A stretch of 64,000 bases of DNA. Source: Sphingomonas sp. (GTDB taxonomy: Bacteria; Pseudomonadota; Alphaproteobacteria; Sphingomonadales; Sphingomonadaceae). Location: contig NZ_JANINP010000007.1 of NCBI RefSeq assembly GCF_024508665.1, forward strand, positions 124,001-188,000, written 5' to 3'. The notes under the pieces are model-generated. The model saw only the letters and a program-made list of their open reading frames with translations, was not told the origin of the DNA and did no database searches. The position numbers and the translations under genes were made by a program. Shown in pieces: positions 1-8,313 of the stretch (positions within the stretch are counted from its first letter, which is position 1; each line of letters begins with the position of its first letter).

Positions 1-1
1 G

Positions 2-322
2 ACGCGACATGACAAAGCGGGGCGCGCGCATATTGCCGGGCGCGGCTTCTCCATCGCGGCGCGGCGGCTCGACAGTTTCGACCTGCCGGGCAAACTGGTG
101 ATCAAGATCGACGTCGAGCACATGGAAATGGACGTGCTCGAAGGCGCGCGAGACCTATTCGAAGCGGAGCGGGTCGCTGCCGTCTATCTCGACGAGTTCG
201 ACGACAAGGCCAGGGTGATCGATTTCCTCTCGGGATATGGATTCGATTTACTGGCTCCGCCGCGGCTCCGTCCCTTTTCCCCGGGCCGCCGCGCACTATT
301 CGCGGTCCGCCGTGGCGACTGA
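2..322 (+). CDS. FkbM family methyltransferase, C-terminal part (5' end outside window)
   Basis: The frame is open from the first bases of the window, so this is the end of a longer gene whose start lies to the left. The visible 106 residues contain the FkbM-type stretch VIKIDVEH followed by VLEGA; FkbM family proteins carry a K-I-D-V-E-G-like motif here in the SAM-binding fold. The family transfers methyl groups from SAM, typically to hydroxyls of sugars or secondary metabolites. It lies tail to tail with the epimerase gene, three bases away. It is the first of four FkbM-type genes in this polysaccharide locus. Family call from motif only; the substrate is unknown. Confidence 0.72.
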   Translation, partial: TRHDKAGRAHIAGRGFSIAARRLDSFDLPGKLVIKIDVEHMEMDVLEGARDLFEAERVAAVYLDEFDDKARVIDFLSGYGFDLLAPPRLRPFSPGRRALFAVRRGD

Positions 323-325
323 TCT

Positions 326-1324
326 TCAGACCCCGTGATATTCGCGGTACCATGACACGAAGTTCGGCACGCCGACCTCGATCGGCGTCGTCGGGCTGAA
401 CCCCAGATCGCGTTCGATCGCGCTGATATCGGCGTAGGTGGCGGGCACATCGCCCGGCTGCATCGGCTGATAATCGCGGATTGCCTTAACGCCGCAAGCA
501 TCCTCGATCAGCCCGATCATCTTGCCCAGCTCTTCGGAGCGATGGTTGCCGATATTGTAGATCGCGTGCGGGGTGCGGCTGCCGCCGGCCTTTTCCTCGC
601 CATCGTCCTTGGGCGCCGAATCGAGGCACGAGACCACCCCGGTGACGATGTCGTCGATATAGGTGAAGTCGCGGCGCATATCGCCATTGTTGAACACCGG
701 GATCGGGCGGCCTTCGAGGATCGCCTTGGTGAAGATCCACATCGCCATGTCGGGACGGCCCCAGGGACCGTAGACGGTGAAGAAGCGCAGACCGGTCTGC
801 GGCAGCCGGTAGAGACTGGCATAGGTCTCGCTCATCAGCTCGTCCGCCTTCTTGGTCGCGGCATAGAGCGAGAGTGGGTGGTCGACGCGATCCTCGACGC
901 GGAAGGGCAGCGTGTCATTGCCGCCATAGACCGAGGAGGACGAGGCGTAGACGAGATGCTCGAGCTTTCGGTGCCGCGCGACTTCCATCACATTGAGGTG
1001 GCCGACGAGGTTCGATTGGACATAGGCGCGCGGGTTGTCGATCGAATAGCGGACCCCGGCCTGCGCCCCCAGATGGACGATGCGGTCGAATTCCTTGCCC
1101 GCCAGTGCCGCCTCGAGCGCTTCGTGACCGGCGAAATCGACCTGGATGAACTCGAAGCGGTTGGTGTTGAGCCCGTTGATCAGCGCGACGCGGTCGCGCT
1201 TGAGGTCGACCGAATAATAATCGTTGAGGTTGTCGATTCCGATCACGATGTCGCCGCGATCGAGCAGCCGGCGGATCACCCAACTGCCGATGAAGCCGGC
1301 CGCGCCGGTGACGAGAACTCGCAT
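326..1324 (-). CDS. UDP-glucuronate 4-epimerase-like NAD-dependent epimerase
   Basis: A 332-residue extended short-chain dehydrogenase. The Rossmann motif GAAGFIG is at residues 7-13, the serine-rich ASSSSVYG at about 127-134, and the catalytic Tyr154-xxx-Lys158 lies in YAATK. The segment GIDNLNDYY after the second beta strand is typical of UDP-glucuronate 4-epimerases, which invert C4 of UDP-GlcA to UDP-GalA in the cytoplasm. Relatives such as TviC act on UDP-GlcNAcA instead. It sits 10 bases after the TviB/WbpO-like dehydrogenase, so the pair could make UDP-GalNAcA as in Vi-antigen synthesis, or it could act on UDP-GlcA. The family is secure, the exact substrate is not. Confidence 0.85.
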   Translation of the reverse strand: MRVLVTGAAGFIGSWVIRRLLDRGDIVIGIDNLNDYYSVDLKRDRVALINGLNTNRFEFIQVDFAGHEALEAALAGKEFDRIVHLGAQAGVRYSIDNPRAYVQSNLVGHLNVMEVARHRKLEHLVYASSSSVYGGNDTLPFRVEDRVDHPLSLYAATKKADELMSETYASLYRLPQTGLRFFTVYGPWGRPDMAMWIFTKAILEGRPIPVFNNGDMRRDFTYIDDIVTGVVSCLDSAPKDDGEEKAGGSRTPHAIYNIGNHRSEELGKMIGLIEDACGVKAIRDYQPMQPGDVPATYADISAIERDLGFSPTTPIEVGVPNFVSWYREYHGV

Positions 1325-1334
1325 CGATAAGCTC

Positions 1335-2582
1335 CTAAAGCGTCCAGCGCACCGTGCCGGTCATGCCCGGCACGCCATTCTTGATATCGGCGAACAGCCC
1401 GCCGGGCGCGACCAGCTTTGCCAACCCGCCGTCCATTTCGAGATACGACCGATGCGGTACGGCCAGGACCACCAGATCGTAGGTGCGCGACAGGGCTTGG
1501 CTGTCGAGCGTGATGCCGTATTCGTGGGTCGCCTCGGCCGGATCGGCCATCGGATCGTGGACGGTGACGTCGTGGCCATGGTCACCGAGTGCCGCGACCA
1601 GTTCGGCGACCTTCGAATTGCGCAGGTCGGGAACGTTTTCCTTGAAGGTCAGCCCGAGCACCAGCGCGGATCCCTTCTTGCCCGCCCGGGCGTGGATCTG
1701 CCCGGCGATCCACGCCGACATGCCGTCATTGGTATCCCGTCCCGCCAGGATGACTCGCGGATCATGGCCCAGTTGCTCGGCCAGGTGGCTGAGATAATAG
1801 GGATCGACGCCGATACAGTGGCCGCCGACCAGCCCGGGTTGAAAGGGCAGGAAGTTCCACTTGGTCTTCGCCGCCGCCAATACGTCCCACACCGACAGGT
1901 CGATCGCGCCGAAGATTCGCGCGATCTCGTTCATGAAGGCGATATTGATGTCGCGCTGCGCGTTCTCGATCGCCTTGGCGGCTTCGGCGGCCTTGATCGA
2001 CGCGGCGCGAAACACGCCGGCAGAGGTGACCTTGCCGTAAATCGCCTCGAGCCGATCGGTCGTCTCCTCGTCCTCTCCGGCGATCACCTTGACGATACGA
2101 TCGACCGTGTGTTCTCGATCGCCCGGATTGATCCGTTCGGGAGAGTAGCCGAGCGTGAAGTCGCGGCCACGCGTCAGACCCGAGACGCTCTCGATCTCCG
2201 GACCGCAAATCTGTTCGGTGACGCCGGGATAGACGGTGCTTTCATAGATGATCGTCGGGCGCTCGGCGGGGTCGATCATCCCGGCGACCATCCGGGTCGC
2301 GCCCATCACCGCGCCGAGATCGGGGCGCTTGTCGGCATCGATTGGGGTGGGGACGGTGACGATATAGGCACTCGCCGCCGGGCAGGCGGACGGGTCCGAA
2401 GTGTAATTGAGAGTCGAGGCGGCGAGCGTGGCTTCGTCGATTTCCCCGGTGCGGTCATGCCCCTGCGACAATTCGGCGATGCGGCCGGTATCGATATCGA
2501 TACCCCAGACCTCGAAATGACGCGCGAGCGCTATAGCTAAAGGCAGGCCAACATACCCCAGGCCGACGACGACAAGCTTCAC
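1335..2582 (-). CDS. UDP-N-acetylhexosamine 6-dehydrogenase (TviB/WbpO type)
   Basis: A nucleotide-sugar dehydrogenase of 415 residues that oxidises C6 of a UDP-sugar with NAD to give a uronic acid. Rossmann motif GLGYVG at residues 7-12; central YSPERINPGD at 146-155; SIK at 195-197; catalytic Cys256 in GGHCIGVDPYY. YSPERINPGD, the KWNFLPF stretch and the Cys motif resemble TviB/WbpO, which act on UDP-GlcNAc or UDP-GalNAc. The frame is open upstream to 2669, but GTG at 2582 is preferred: AAGGAG lies just before it and the Rossmann motif starts immediately after. It is followed after 10 bases by the 4-epimerase, suggesting one operon for a HexNAc uronic acid. Confidence 0.87.
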   Translation of the reverse strand: MKLVVVGLGYVGLPLAIALARHFEVWGIDIDTGRIAELSQGHDRTGEIDEATLAASTLNYTSDPSACPAASAYIVTVPTPIDADKRPDLGAVMGATRMVAGMIDPAERPTIIYESTVYPGVTEQICGPEIESVSGLTRGRDFTLGYSPERINPGDREHTVDRIVKVIAGEDEETTDRLEAIYGKVTSAGVFRAASIKAAEAAKAIENAQRDINIAFMNEIARIFGAIDLSVWDVLAAAKTKWNFLPFQPGLVGGHCIGVDPYYLSHLAEQLGHDPRVILAGRDTNDGMSAWIAGQIHARAGKKGSALVLGLTFKENVPDLRNSKVAELVAALGDHGHDVTVHDPMADPAEATHEYGITLDSQALSRTYDLVVLAVPHRSYLEMDGGLAKLVAPGGLFADIKNGVPGMTGTVRWTL

Positions 2583-2714
2583 ACGCGCTCCTTCGCAACG
2601 CCGGATCGGATGAGCGCGCGCGGCACATGCCTCCTCCGGACTACCGGCCCTTAGCGGGGAAGCCGACAACGGCCAAGCTGGCTTGAATCCCGCGTCTCGG
2701 CTAGCGACCCGGGG

Positions 2715-3653
2715 ATGATCAAGTCGTTAAGGCCATTGTTCGCTTTTGCCCTGATCGCGGCTGGGCCGTCGGGCGACGACCAAGCGACCCTGATCGTACG
2801 CGGGCTGCTGCAGCAGGACACCGCGGTCGCGACGATCGGTTATCGGCTGGCGACCGCCAATGTCGATCTCTGCGTCGAGCATATGGTCGAGAGCGGGATG
2901 CTGATCGAGACATTGGCTCAATATGGCGCGGCGTTCCGTCCGGCGGCCCGTCAGGTGCTGGGTCTGAGCAACGGACCGACCGTTGCGCTGATCGTGGCGG
3001 GATCGCCCGCGGATCGCGCCGGGCTCAAGCCCGGAGACGTGCTCGTCGATGCCGACGGCACGCCGTTCGCGGCGCCGCCGCCCGATTCGCCGGATGGCCG
3101 GTTCACCGGCGTCGAGGCGGCGATGACCGCGCTTGATGCGGCGCTGGCCGACGGAAAGGCGCGCCTGACGGTCGACCGGAACGGGCAGCGGCTGACGATC
3201 GACCTGACCGGCATCGCCGCCTGCAAGGCGCGATTCCAGCTGGTACCGGGCGGCTATGCTGATGCGGTGGCGAACGGCACATGGGTGCAATTGTCGACGC
3301 GGATGGCGGGATTCGCGACGACGCCGGACGAGCTGGCCGCGATCCTGGCGCACGAACTCGCGCACAATGCCCTGGGGCATCGTAAGGCAAAGGCGAAAAT
3401 TCAACGTTTGCACGAACTTCAGGCCGACCGGCTGATGCCCTATCTGATGGCGCGGGCGGGTTTCGACCCCGGTGCTGCGGTCACGCTGTGGAGGCGATTC
3501 AGGGTGCAACGGCTTGGCGGATTGTTCCCGAGCGCCACGCATCCGCAATGGTCAGACCGCGTGCGCGCGGTCGAGACAGAGCGCACGCGGATCGCCGGTC
3601 TGGTGTCTCGAGGCGACACGCTCGTTCCACCGGACGACCTGAAGTCGCGATGA
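2715..3653 (+). CDS. PDZ-domain M48-type zinc metallopeptidase, predicted exported
   Basis: 312 residues starting with a short signal-like sequence (MIKSLRPLFAFALIAAG). A PDZ-like region covers about residues 80-165 (AGSPADRAGLKPGDVL). The zinc motif HELAH is at 213-217, and the likely third ligand is Glu234 in HELQAD, as in M48 peptidases. Related periplasmic M48 proteins (BepA/LoiP group) handle outer-membrane protein quality control. It is divergent from the dehydrogenase and about 95 bases ahead of the initiating sugar transferase. A role in maturing or policing the export machinery is possible but inferred from position alone. Signal peptide cleavage could not be verified. Confidence 0.8.
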   Translation: MIKSLRPLFAFALIAAGPSGDDQATLIVRGLLQQDTAVATIGYRLATANVDLCVEHMVESGMLIETLAQYGAAFRPAARQVLGLSNGPTVALIVAGSPADRAGLKPGDVLVDADGTPFAAPPPDSPDGRFTGVEAAMTALDAALADGKARLTVDRNGQRLTIDLTGIAACKARFQLVPGGYADAVANGTWVQLSTRMAGFATTPDELAAILAHELAHNALGHRKAKAKIQRLHELQADRLMPYLMARAGFDPGAAVTLWRRFRVQRLGGLFPSATHPQWSDRVRAVETERTRIAGLVSRGDTLVPPDDLKSR

Positions 3654-3747
3654 ATGTTGCCGTAGATCAATAGACTCGGGGCGCCGGACGGGTGTAATGC
3701 TGCGCCGCAACCACCGTGCCGCAGCGACTTTAAGGGGAATTGGTCAT

Positions 3748-5046
3748 ATGCTGATGAGCCGGGCCAAGGCGGCAACGCGCCCGCGATCGAGCATCTTCGA
3801 GTCCTTCCGCGTCGAAGCCTTCGCGGTGCTGGTATTGGCCGTGCTCGTGCCGAGCATGCTGATCAGCCGTCCCTTGCTCCTCGACAATCCAAATGCGGCG
3901 ACACTGATCGGCGGAGTCGACAACGTTATTCTCGGCGCGGCGGTTGGAGCCGTGCTGGGGCTTTTTCTGCTGCGGCGGGTGACGGCGTTTCCGGGGTCGC
4001 GCGTGTTCAGCTATATCGTCCCGACCTACGCGACATCCTATGGGCTGGTTTTCGCGACCTTCTTCTTCCTTCGGCTCGACTATAGCCGCGCCTATCTGGG
4101 CACGTCGGCTGCACTCGCGGCAGTGACCTCCTACGCGATTCATTTCTATCTGCTACGCGCGACGACCAAACCCTTTTACATCGTCCCCTTCGGCAAGACA
4201 TCCGCGCTCACGGAACTGCCCAATGTCGAATGGATCCCGCTGACCGAGCCGGTCATACCGCCGGGCCGCGAGGCTGTGATCGTCGCCGACCTGCGGTATG
4301 ATCATGATGACAATTGGGAGCGCATGCTCGCAGAGGCGGCGGTCAACGGCCATCCCGTCTATCACGTCAAACAGATACGCGAATCGCTGACCGGACGCGT
4401 ATCGATCGAGCATCTGTCGGAAAACAGCTTCGGGTCGCTGCTCCCCAATCTCGCCTATCGCAAGATGAAGCGCGGTATCGACCTGTTGCTGACACTGATC
4501 TTCCTGCCGATCCTGATCGTGCCGATGTTGGTAGTAGCGCTGCTGGTAAAGATCGACTCGAAGGGACCCGCGCTCTTCAAACAGGAACGCATGGGCTATC
4601 GCGGCCGGCCGTTCATGGTGTGGAAGTTCCGCACGATGCGCGAATGCACACCCGAGGAAGCGGCACGCGACGGGTTCATCACCACCGATGACGATCAGCG
4701 CGTGACGCGCCTCGGCCGCTTCCTGCGCCGGACGCGGATCGACGAGCTGCCGCAGATGTGGAACATCATCAAGGGTGAGATGAGCTGGATCGGCCCGCGG
4801 CCCGAAGCGGTCGCGCTGTCGAGCTGGTACGAGCAGGAAATCCCCTTTTATTCATATCGCCACATCGTGCGGCCGGGGATCAGCGGCTGGGCACAGGTCA
4901 ACCAGGGGCATGTCGCCGACCTCGCCTCGGTTCATTACAAGCTCAACTACGACTTCTTCTACATCAAGCACTTTTCGGGCTGGCTCGACCTGCTGATCCT
5001 GTTGAAGACGGTCGGCACCGTGGTCAGCGGGTTCGGCGCGAAATAG
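3748..5046 (+). CDS. polyprenyl-phosphate hexose-1-phosphate transferase (initiating sugar transferase)
   Basis: 432 residues with several N-terminal membrane segments (first at about 15-35) and a C-terminal bacterial sugar transferase domain from about residue 235. Conserved parts visible are RKMKRGIDLLL, a transmembrane stretch, KGPALFKQERMGYRG, WKFRTM, RIDELPQMWNI, MSWIGPRPE and RPGISGWAQV. This is the architecture of WbaP/WcaJ-type enzymes and of the glucosyl-1-phosphate transferases that begin sphingan synthesis on undecaprenyl phosphate at the inner membrane. ATG 3748 was chosen because AAGGGG stands 10 bases before it; the frame is open to 3697. It should commit the first sugar of the repeat unit; which sugar cannot be told. 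Confidence 0.9.
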   Translation: MLMSRAKAATRPRSSIFESFRVEAFAVLVLAVLVPSMLISRPLLLDNPNAATLIGGVDNVILGAAVGAVLGLFLLRRVTAFPGSRVFSYIVPTYATSYGLVFATFFFLRLDYSRAYLGTSAALAAVTSYAIHFYLLRATTKPFYIVPFGKTSALTELPNVEWIPLTEPVIPPGREAVIVADLRYDHDDNWERMLAEAAVNGHPVYHVKQIRESLTGRVSIEHLSENSFGSLLPNLAYRKMKRGIDLLLTLIFLPILIVPMLVVALLVKIDSKGPALFKQERMGYRGRPFMVWKFRTMRECTPEEAARDGFITTDDDQRVTRLGRFLRRTRIDELPQMWNIIKGEMSWIGPRPEAVALSSWYEQEIPFYSYRHIVRPGISGWAQVNQGHVADLASVHYKLNYDFFYIKHFSGWLDLLILLKTVGTVVSGFGAK

Positions 5047-5103
5047 CGATATAGACGACTGCCGCGGGCGCTCCGGAGCGGCGCGAACATCGACGCCCGA
5101 AAC

Positions 5104-6354
5104 TCAGTCCGGCCAAAGCCCGCGCGTGTCGTAGATCGCCTTGCCGGCACGTCGGTTGGCGGCGACTCCGCGGAACTCATGATGGTCGACCAGGACGACC
5201 AGCACCCCGCAATCGTCGAGCGCCTGATCGAGCGTGACCTTTGTCGCGCCGGTGCCGTCGAACACCGGCGGCAGCGCATCGATATGTGGTTCGACCACGC
5301 GCACGCGGTCGCCATATTTCCTCGCCAGTTCGATCGCGATCTCGAGCGCGGGGCTTTCGCGCAAATCGTCGATATTGGCTTTGAACGACAGGCCCAGGCA
5401 CGCGATCGCGGCATCCGGATGCGCGTCCGCGAGCGCCGCCGTACGCGCAAGGACATAATGCGCCTTGCCGTCATTGACCTCGCGCGCCGTGCGGATCAGC
5501 CGGGCATTTTCCGGGTCGCTGTCGACGATGAACCAGGGATCGACCGCGATGCAATGCCCGCCCACACCCGGGCCGGGCTGGAGGATATTGACCCGGGGGT
5601 GGCGGTTGGCCAGTCGGATGACTTCCCAGACGTCGAGATCGAGCGTGTCGCAGACGATCGACAATTCGTTCGCGAACGCGATGTTGACGTCGCGGAACGA
5701 ATTTTCGACCAATTTGCACATTTCCGCGGCGCGCGCGGTGGTCGCGATGCACTCGCCGGCGACAAAACCCTTGTAGAACTGCACGGCGCGTTCGGCGCAA
5801 GCGGCGCTAAGTCCCCCGATCGAGCGGTCGTTGCTGACCAATTCCTCGAGAATCTTTCCGGGCAGCACGCGTTCCGGACAATAAGCGACGCAGACGTCGG
5901 TGGCTCCATTGCCGCCATCGGGGAAGGTAAGATCGGGCCGTGCTTCCCTCAACACGTCGCGGACCGCCTCGGTCGTGCCGACCGGGCAAGTCGATTCGAC
6001 GATCACCAGGCTGCCCTTGCGTACCGCCGGAGCGATCGAGCGGGTCGCGGCGAGGACATATTTGATATCGGGCGCGTGATTGTCGGTGAATGGCGTCGGC
6101 ACCGCGATCACGAACACGTCGCTGGCCTCGGGGGCGAGCGCCGCGCGTAACGCGCCCGTCGCGACCATGTCGTGCACCAGGGATTCGAGATTGGCTTCTT
6201 CGATATGAATGCGGCCGGCGTTGATCGTCTCGACGACGTGCGGGCTGATATCGATGCCGAGCACCGATGCACCGCTTCGGGCGATCACCGCGGCAGTGGG
6301 CAAGCCGATATAGCCGAGGCCCACGACGCAGACGCGTAAAGTACTGGCGCTCAT
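5104..6354 (-). CDS. wecC: UDP-N-acetyl-D-mannosamine dehydrogenase
   Basis: 416 residues. Oxidises UDP-ManNAc to UDP-ManNAcA with two NAD. Rossmann motif GLGYIG at residues 12-17, PTPF at 86-89, STCPVGTT at 121-128, catalytic Cys268 in GVGGHCIAVDPWF; the -DPWF- version is typical of WecC rather than of UDP-glucose dehydrogenases. It directly follows wecB: the wecB stop TGA ends at 6356 and the ATG is at 6354, so the two are almost certainly translationally coupled. This is the second HexNAc uronic acid pathway in the locus. The frame is open further upstream to 6534, but that part overlaps wecB and shows no family similarity. Confidence 0.92.
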   Translation of the reverse strand: MSASTLRVCVVGLGYIGLPTAAVIARSGASVLGIDISPHVVETINAGRIHIEEANLESLVHDMVATGALRAALAPEASDVFVIAVPTPFTDNHAPDIKYVLAATRSIAPAVRKGSLVIVESTCPVGTTEAVRDVLREARPDLTFPDGGNGATDVCVAYCPERVLPGKILEELVSNDRSIGGLSAACAERAVQFYKGFVAGECIATTARAAEMCKLVENSFRDVNIAFANELSIVCDTLDLDVWEVIRLANRHPRVNILQPGPGVGGHCIAVDPWFIVDSDPENARLIRTAREVNDGKAHYVLARTAALADAHPDAAIACLGLSFKANIDDLRESPALEIAIELARKYGDRVRVVEPHIDALPPVFDGTGATKVTLDQALDDCGVLVVLVDHHEFRGVAANRRAGKAIYDTRGLWPD

Positions 6355-6355
6355 C

Positions 6356-7489
6356 TCAGTAATCGGAACCGAGGATGATGCGGGCGATCCGCTCGCTGCT
6401 TTTGCCATCCCCGAACGGGTTGTGGGCGCGGGCCATTGTTTCATAGGCCGCCCTATCGTCCAAAAGGCGTGAAGCTTCGGTAACGATGACCTCCTCGTCA
6501 TTGCCGACCAATTTCGCGGTGCCCGCGGCGACACCTTCCGGCCGCTCGGTCGTCTCGCGCATCACCAGCACTGGCTTGGCGAGCGCGGGCGCTTCTTCCT
6601 GTACGCCGCCGCTGTCGGTCATCACGAAATGGCAGAGCGACAGCAGGCGGACGAAGTTGGGATAATCCAGCGGGTCGATCATCGCCACATTGTCCACGCC
6701 GGCCAGCACTTCGCTCATCGGGCCGCGGACATTGGGATTTGGATGGACCGGAAAGATCACGGCGACGTCGGGACGATCGGCGATTCGGCGGACCGCCTGG
6801 GCGACCGATCTCAGTCCGTCACCGAAGTTTTCCCGCCGGTGTGTCGTTACGGCAACTATGCGTTTGCCGGCGAAACGCGCGGCGATCGGAGCGATCGTCG
6901 AGGCGAGGGTAGCGTCCGAATCGACGCGCGCGCGCGTCTCGATCAACGCATCGATCACGGTATTGCCGGTCACGTGGATCCGTTCGGCCGGAACGTTTTC
7001 GGCGAGCAGGGCATCACGCGACGTGTCGGTCGGTGCGAAGTGCAGATCGGCGATCGCGCCCACGACCTTGCGGTTCACTTCCTCAGGCCAGGGATGATAG
7101 ATGTTGCCGCTGCGCAGCCCGGCCTCGACATGGCCGACCGGGATCTTGCGATAATAAGCGGTCAACGCGCCGATCATCGCGGTGGCGGTGTCGCCCTGGA
7201 CGATGACGCGGTCGGGCCGGTCGGCGTCCATAACCTTGCCCAATTCGGTCAACAGTCGCGCGCTGAGCGTATCGAGCGACTGGTTCGGCAGCATGAGATC
7301 GAGATCGTGTTCGGGCGTGATTCGTGCGATCTCAAGCACTTGATCTAGCATCTCCCGGTGCTGACCGGTGACGCAAACGCGCACATCGGCATCCGTCCGG
7401 CGTAGCGCATGGACCAACGGAAAGAGCTTGATCGCTTCGGGGCGCGTCCCGAAGACCACGAGGATGCGGGGACGTGCGACGGAAGGCAT
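6356..7489 (-). CDS. wecB: UDP-N-acetylglucosamine 2-epimerase (non-hydrolysing)
   Basis: 377 residues. Interconverts UDP-GlcNAc and UDP-ManNAc in the cytoplasm, feeding WecC. Family landmarks are GTRPEAIKLFPL near the N-terminus, GHVEAGLRSG in the middle and TDSGGVQEEAP in the nucleotide-binding C-terminal half of the GT-B-like fold. ATG 7489 is chosen because the family start follows directly and AAAGGG stands about seven bases upstream; the open frame reaches 7531. It is the first gene of a two-gene leftward operon with wecC and is divergent from a small secreted protein gene across a 367-base gap. Confidence 0.93.
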   Translation of the reverse strand: MPSVARPRILVVFGTRPEAIKLFPLVHALRRTDADVRVCVTGQHREMLDQVLEIARITPEHDLDLMLPNQSLDTLSARLLTELGKVMDADRPDRVIVQGDTATAMIGALTAYYRKIPVGHVEAGLRSGNIYHPWPEEVNRKVVGAIADLHFAPTDTSRDALLAENVPAERIHVTGNTVIDALIETRARVDSDATLASTIAPIAARFAGKRIVAVTTHRRENFGDGLRSVAQAVRRIADRPDVAVIFPVHPNPNVRGPMSEVLAGVDNVAMIDPLDYPNFVRLLSLCHFVMTDSGGVQEEAPALAKPVLVMRETTERPEGVAAGTAKLVGNDEEVIVTEASRLLDDRAAYETMARAHNPFGDGKSSERIARIILGSDY

Positions 7490-7856
7490 GCATGCCCTTT
7501 CCCGGATTGAATGGCGCCAGACAAGCCCCATTCGTCACGTCTCACCTTGGTGTCGCCGATATCTGACGATCCGGTGCGTCCGTGCGGCGGCCGGCGCGAA
7601 TACGTCAGAAATCCTGATCTATCGTCATCGAAATTTAACCGTTCCCGGCGAAGGCGATGCATGGAAGCCACAGTCGGATAAAAAGGGCTTTCGCCACGCA
7701 ACAAATCCAGCTTACCGGCGTTTGCGGATAGTTGGCGTTGGGGCCGAGTAGGGGCTGGGAACGATCCTGGAACGATCGGCACTATGGTTGACAGTTGGCG
7801 CGTTTATGTGGCAAGCGCGTCGAGAAATTGGAACAGATAACCAAGGGAGTTTGCTA
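7490..7856. promoter_or_regulatory. 367-base divergent intergenic region between wecB and a small secreted protein gene
   Basis: No convincing gene was seen here. It must hold promoters for both directions. Two copies of GGAACGATC at 7758-7766 and 7769-7777 lie 11 bases apart, that is, on the same helix face. TTGACA occurs at 7788-7793, but no good -10 box was found at the expected distance. A Shine-Dalgarno AAGGGAG precedes the ATG at 7857. The exact promoters are unresolved. Confidence 0.35.
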
Positions 7857-8111
7857 ATGGTGCTGTTTAAGTCCGCTGTTGCGGCGCTCGCGTCGGTGGC
7901 GCTCGCGGCGACCCCGGCATTGGCCCAGGCCGCGCCCGCCAAGGGTACGGTCATGGCCAAGGTCAGCACCGTGCGCGCTGGCGCCGATGCCAAGGATGCC
8001 AACCATCTTCGTGGTGGCGGCGGCGGCATCGTTGCGGTCCTCGCGGTGATTGCTATCATCGGTGGCATCATTGCCGCCACCTCGGGCAGCTCGAAGCCGA
8101 AGAGCCCGTGA
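7857..8111 (+). CDS. small exported protein with C-terminal membrane helix, unknown function
   Basis: 84 residues. The N-terminus MVLFKSAVAALASVALAA followed by TPALAQA looks like a signal peptide with an A-x-A cleavage site. The mature part is about 60 residues: a short polar region, a run of five glycines (GGGGG), a hydrophobic helix (IVAVLAVIAIIGGIIAA) and a lysine-containing tail (SGSSKPKSP). The mature protein would be a tiny membrane-anchored peptide. ATG 7857 is chosen because AAGGGAG lies seven bases upstream and the signal peptide begins there. It is a single-gene unit closed by a strong terminator. Not recognised as a named family; its place inside the polysaccharide locus is the only functional hint. 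Confidence 0.7.
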   Translation: MVLFKSAVAALASVALAATPALAQAAPAKGTVMAKVSTVRAGADAKDANHLRGGGGGIVAVLAVIAIIGGIIAATSGSSKPKSP

Positions 8112-8134
8112 TCGGTTTCTAACCGGATATTGTA

Positions 8135-8171
8135 GGGCGCGAAGTTTTCGAACTTCGCGCCCTTCTTATTT
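8135..8171 (+). terminator. rho-independent terminator after the small secreted protein gene
   Basis: A perfect 12-base-pair stem (8135-8146 with 8151-8162) closed by a TTCG tetraloop and followed by TTCTTATTT. The stem starts 23 bases after the stop codon. It isolates the small gene from the methyltransferase downstream. Confidence 0.9.
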
Positions 8172-8178
8172 GTACTGA

Positions 8179-8212
8179 CCCCGGGACGGCGGTGCGCCGG
8201 GCCGGGTTTTTT
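8179..8212 (+). terminator. second, weaker terminator-like hairpin
   Basis: CCCGG at 8180-8184 can pair with CCGGG at 8202-8206, with extra GC pairing inside the loop, and is followed by six T residues at 8207-8212. It stands directly after the stronger terminator, so the two may act in tandem. Confidence 0.5.
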
Positions 8213-8313
8213 AGTGCGCCAGGCGGGCCATCATCTGGTGCATCCCGGTCGCAGGCACGCTAGGCCGATATCGACATGCCCGAGGGACGAGGGCGATTGC
8301 CAAGGGAGCGACA

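Noticed and set aside
5047..5103. Bidirectional terminator between the sugar transferase and wecC genes
   Set aside because: A 12-base palindrome (CGCTCCGGAGCG) is present but has neither a loop of normal size nor a T-tract.
7857..8111. PEP-CTERM or exosortase-linked substrate
   Set aside because: The C-terminal helix and basic tail fit loosely, but there is no PEP motif and no exosortase gene in the window.
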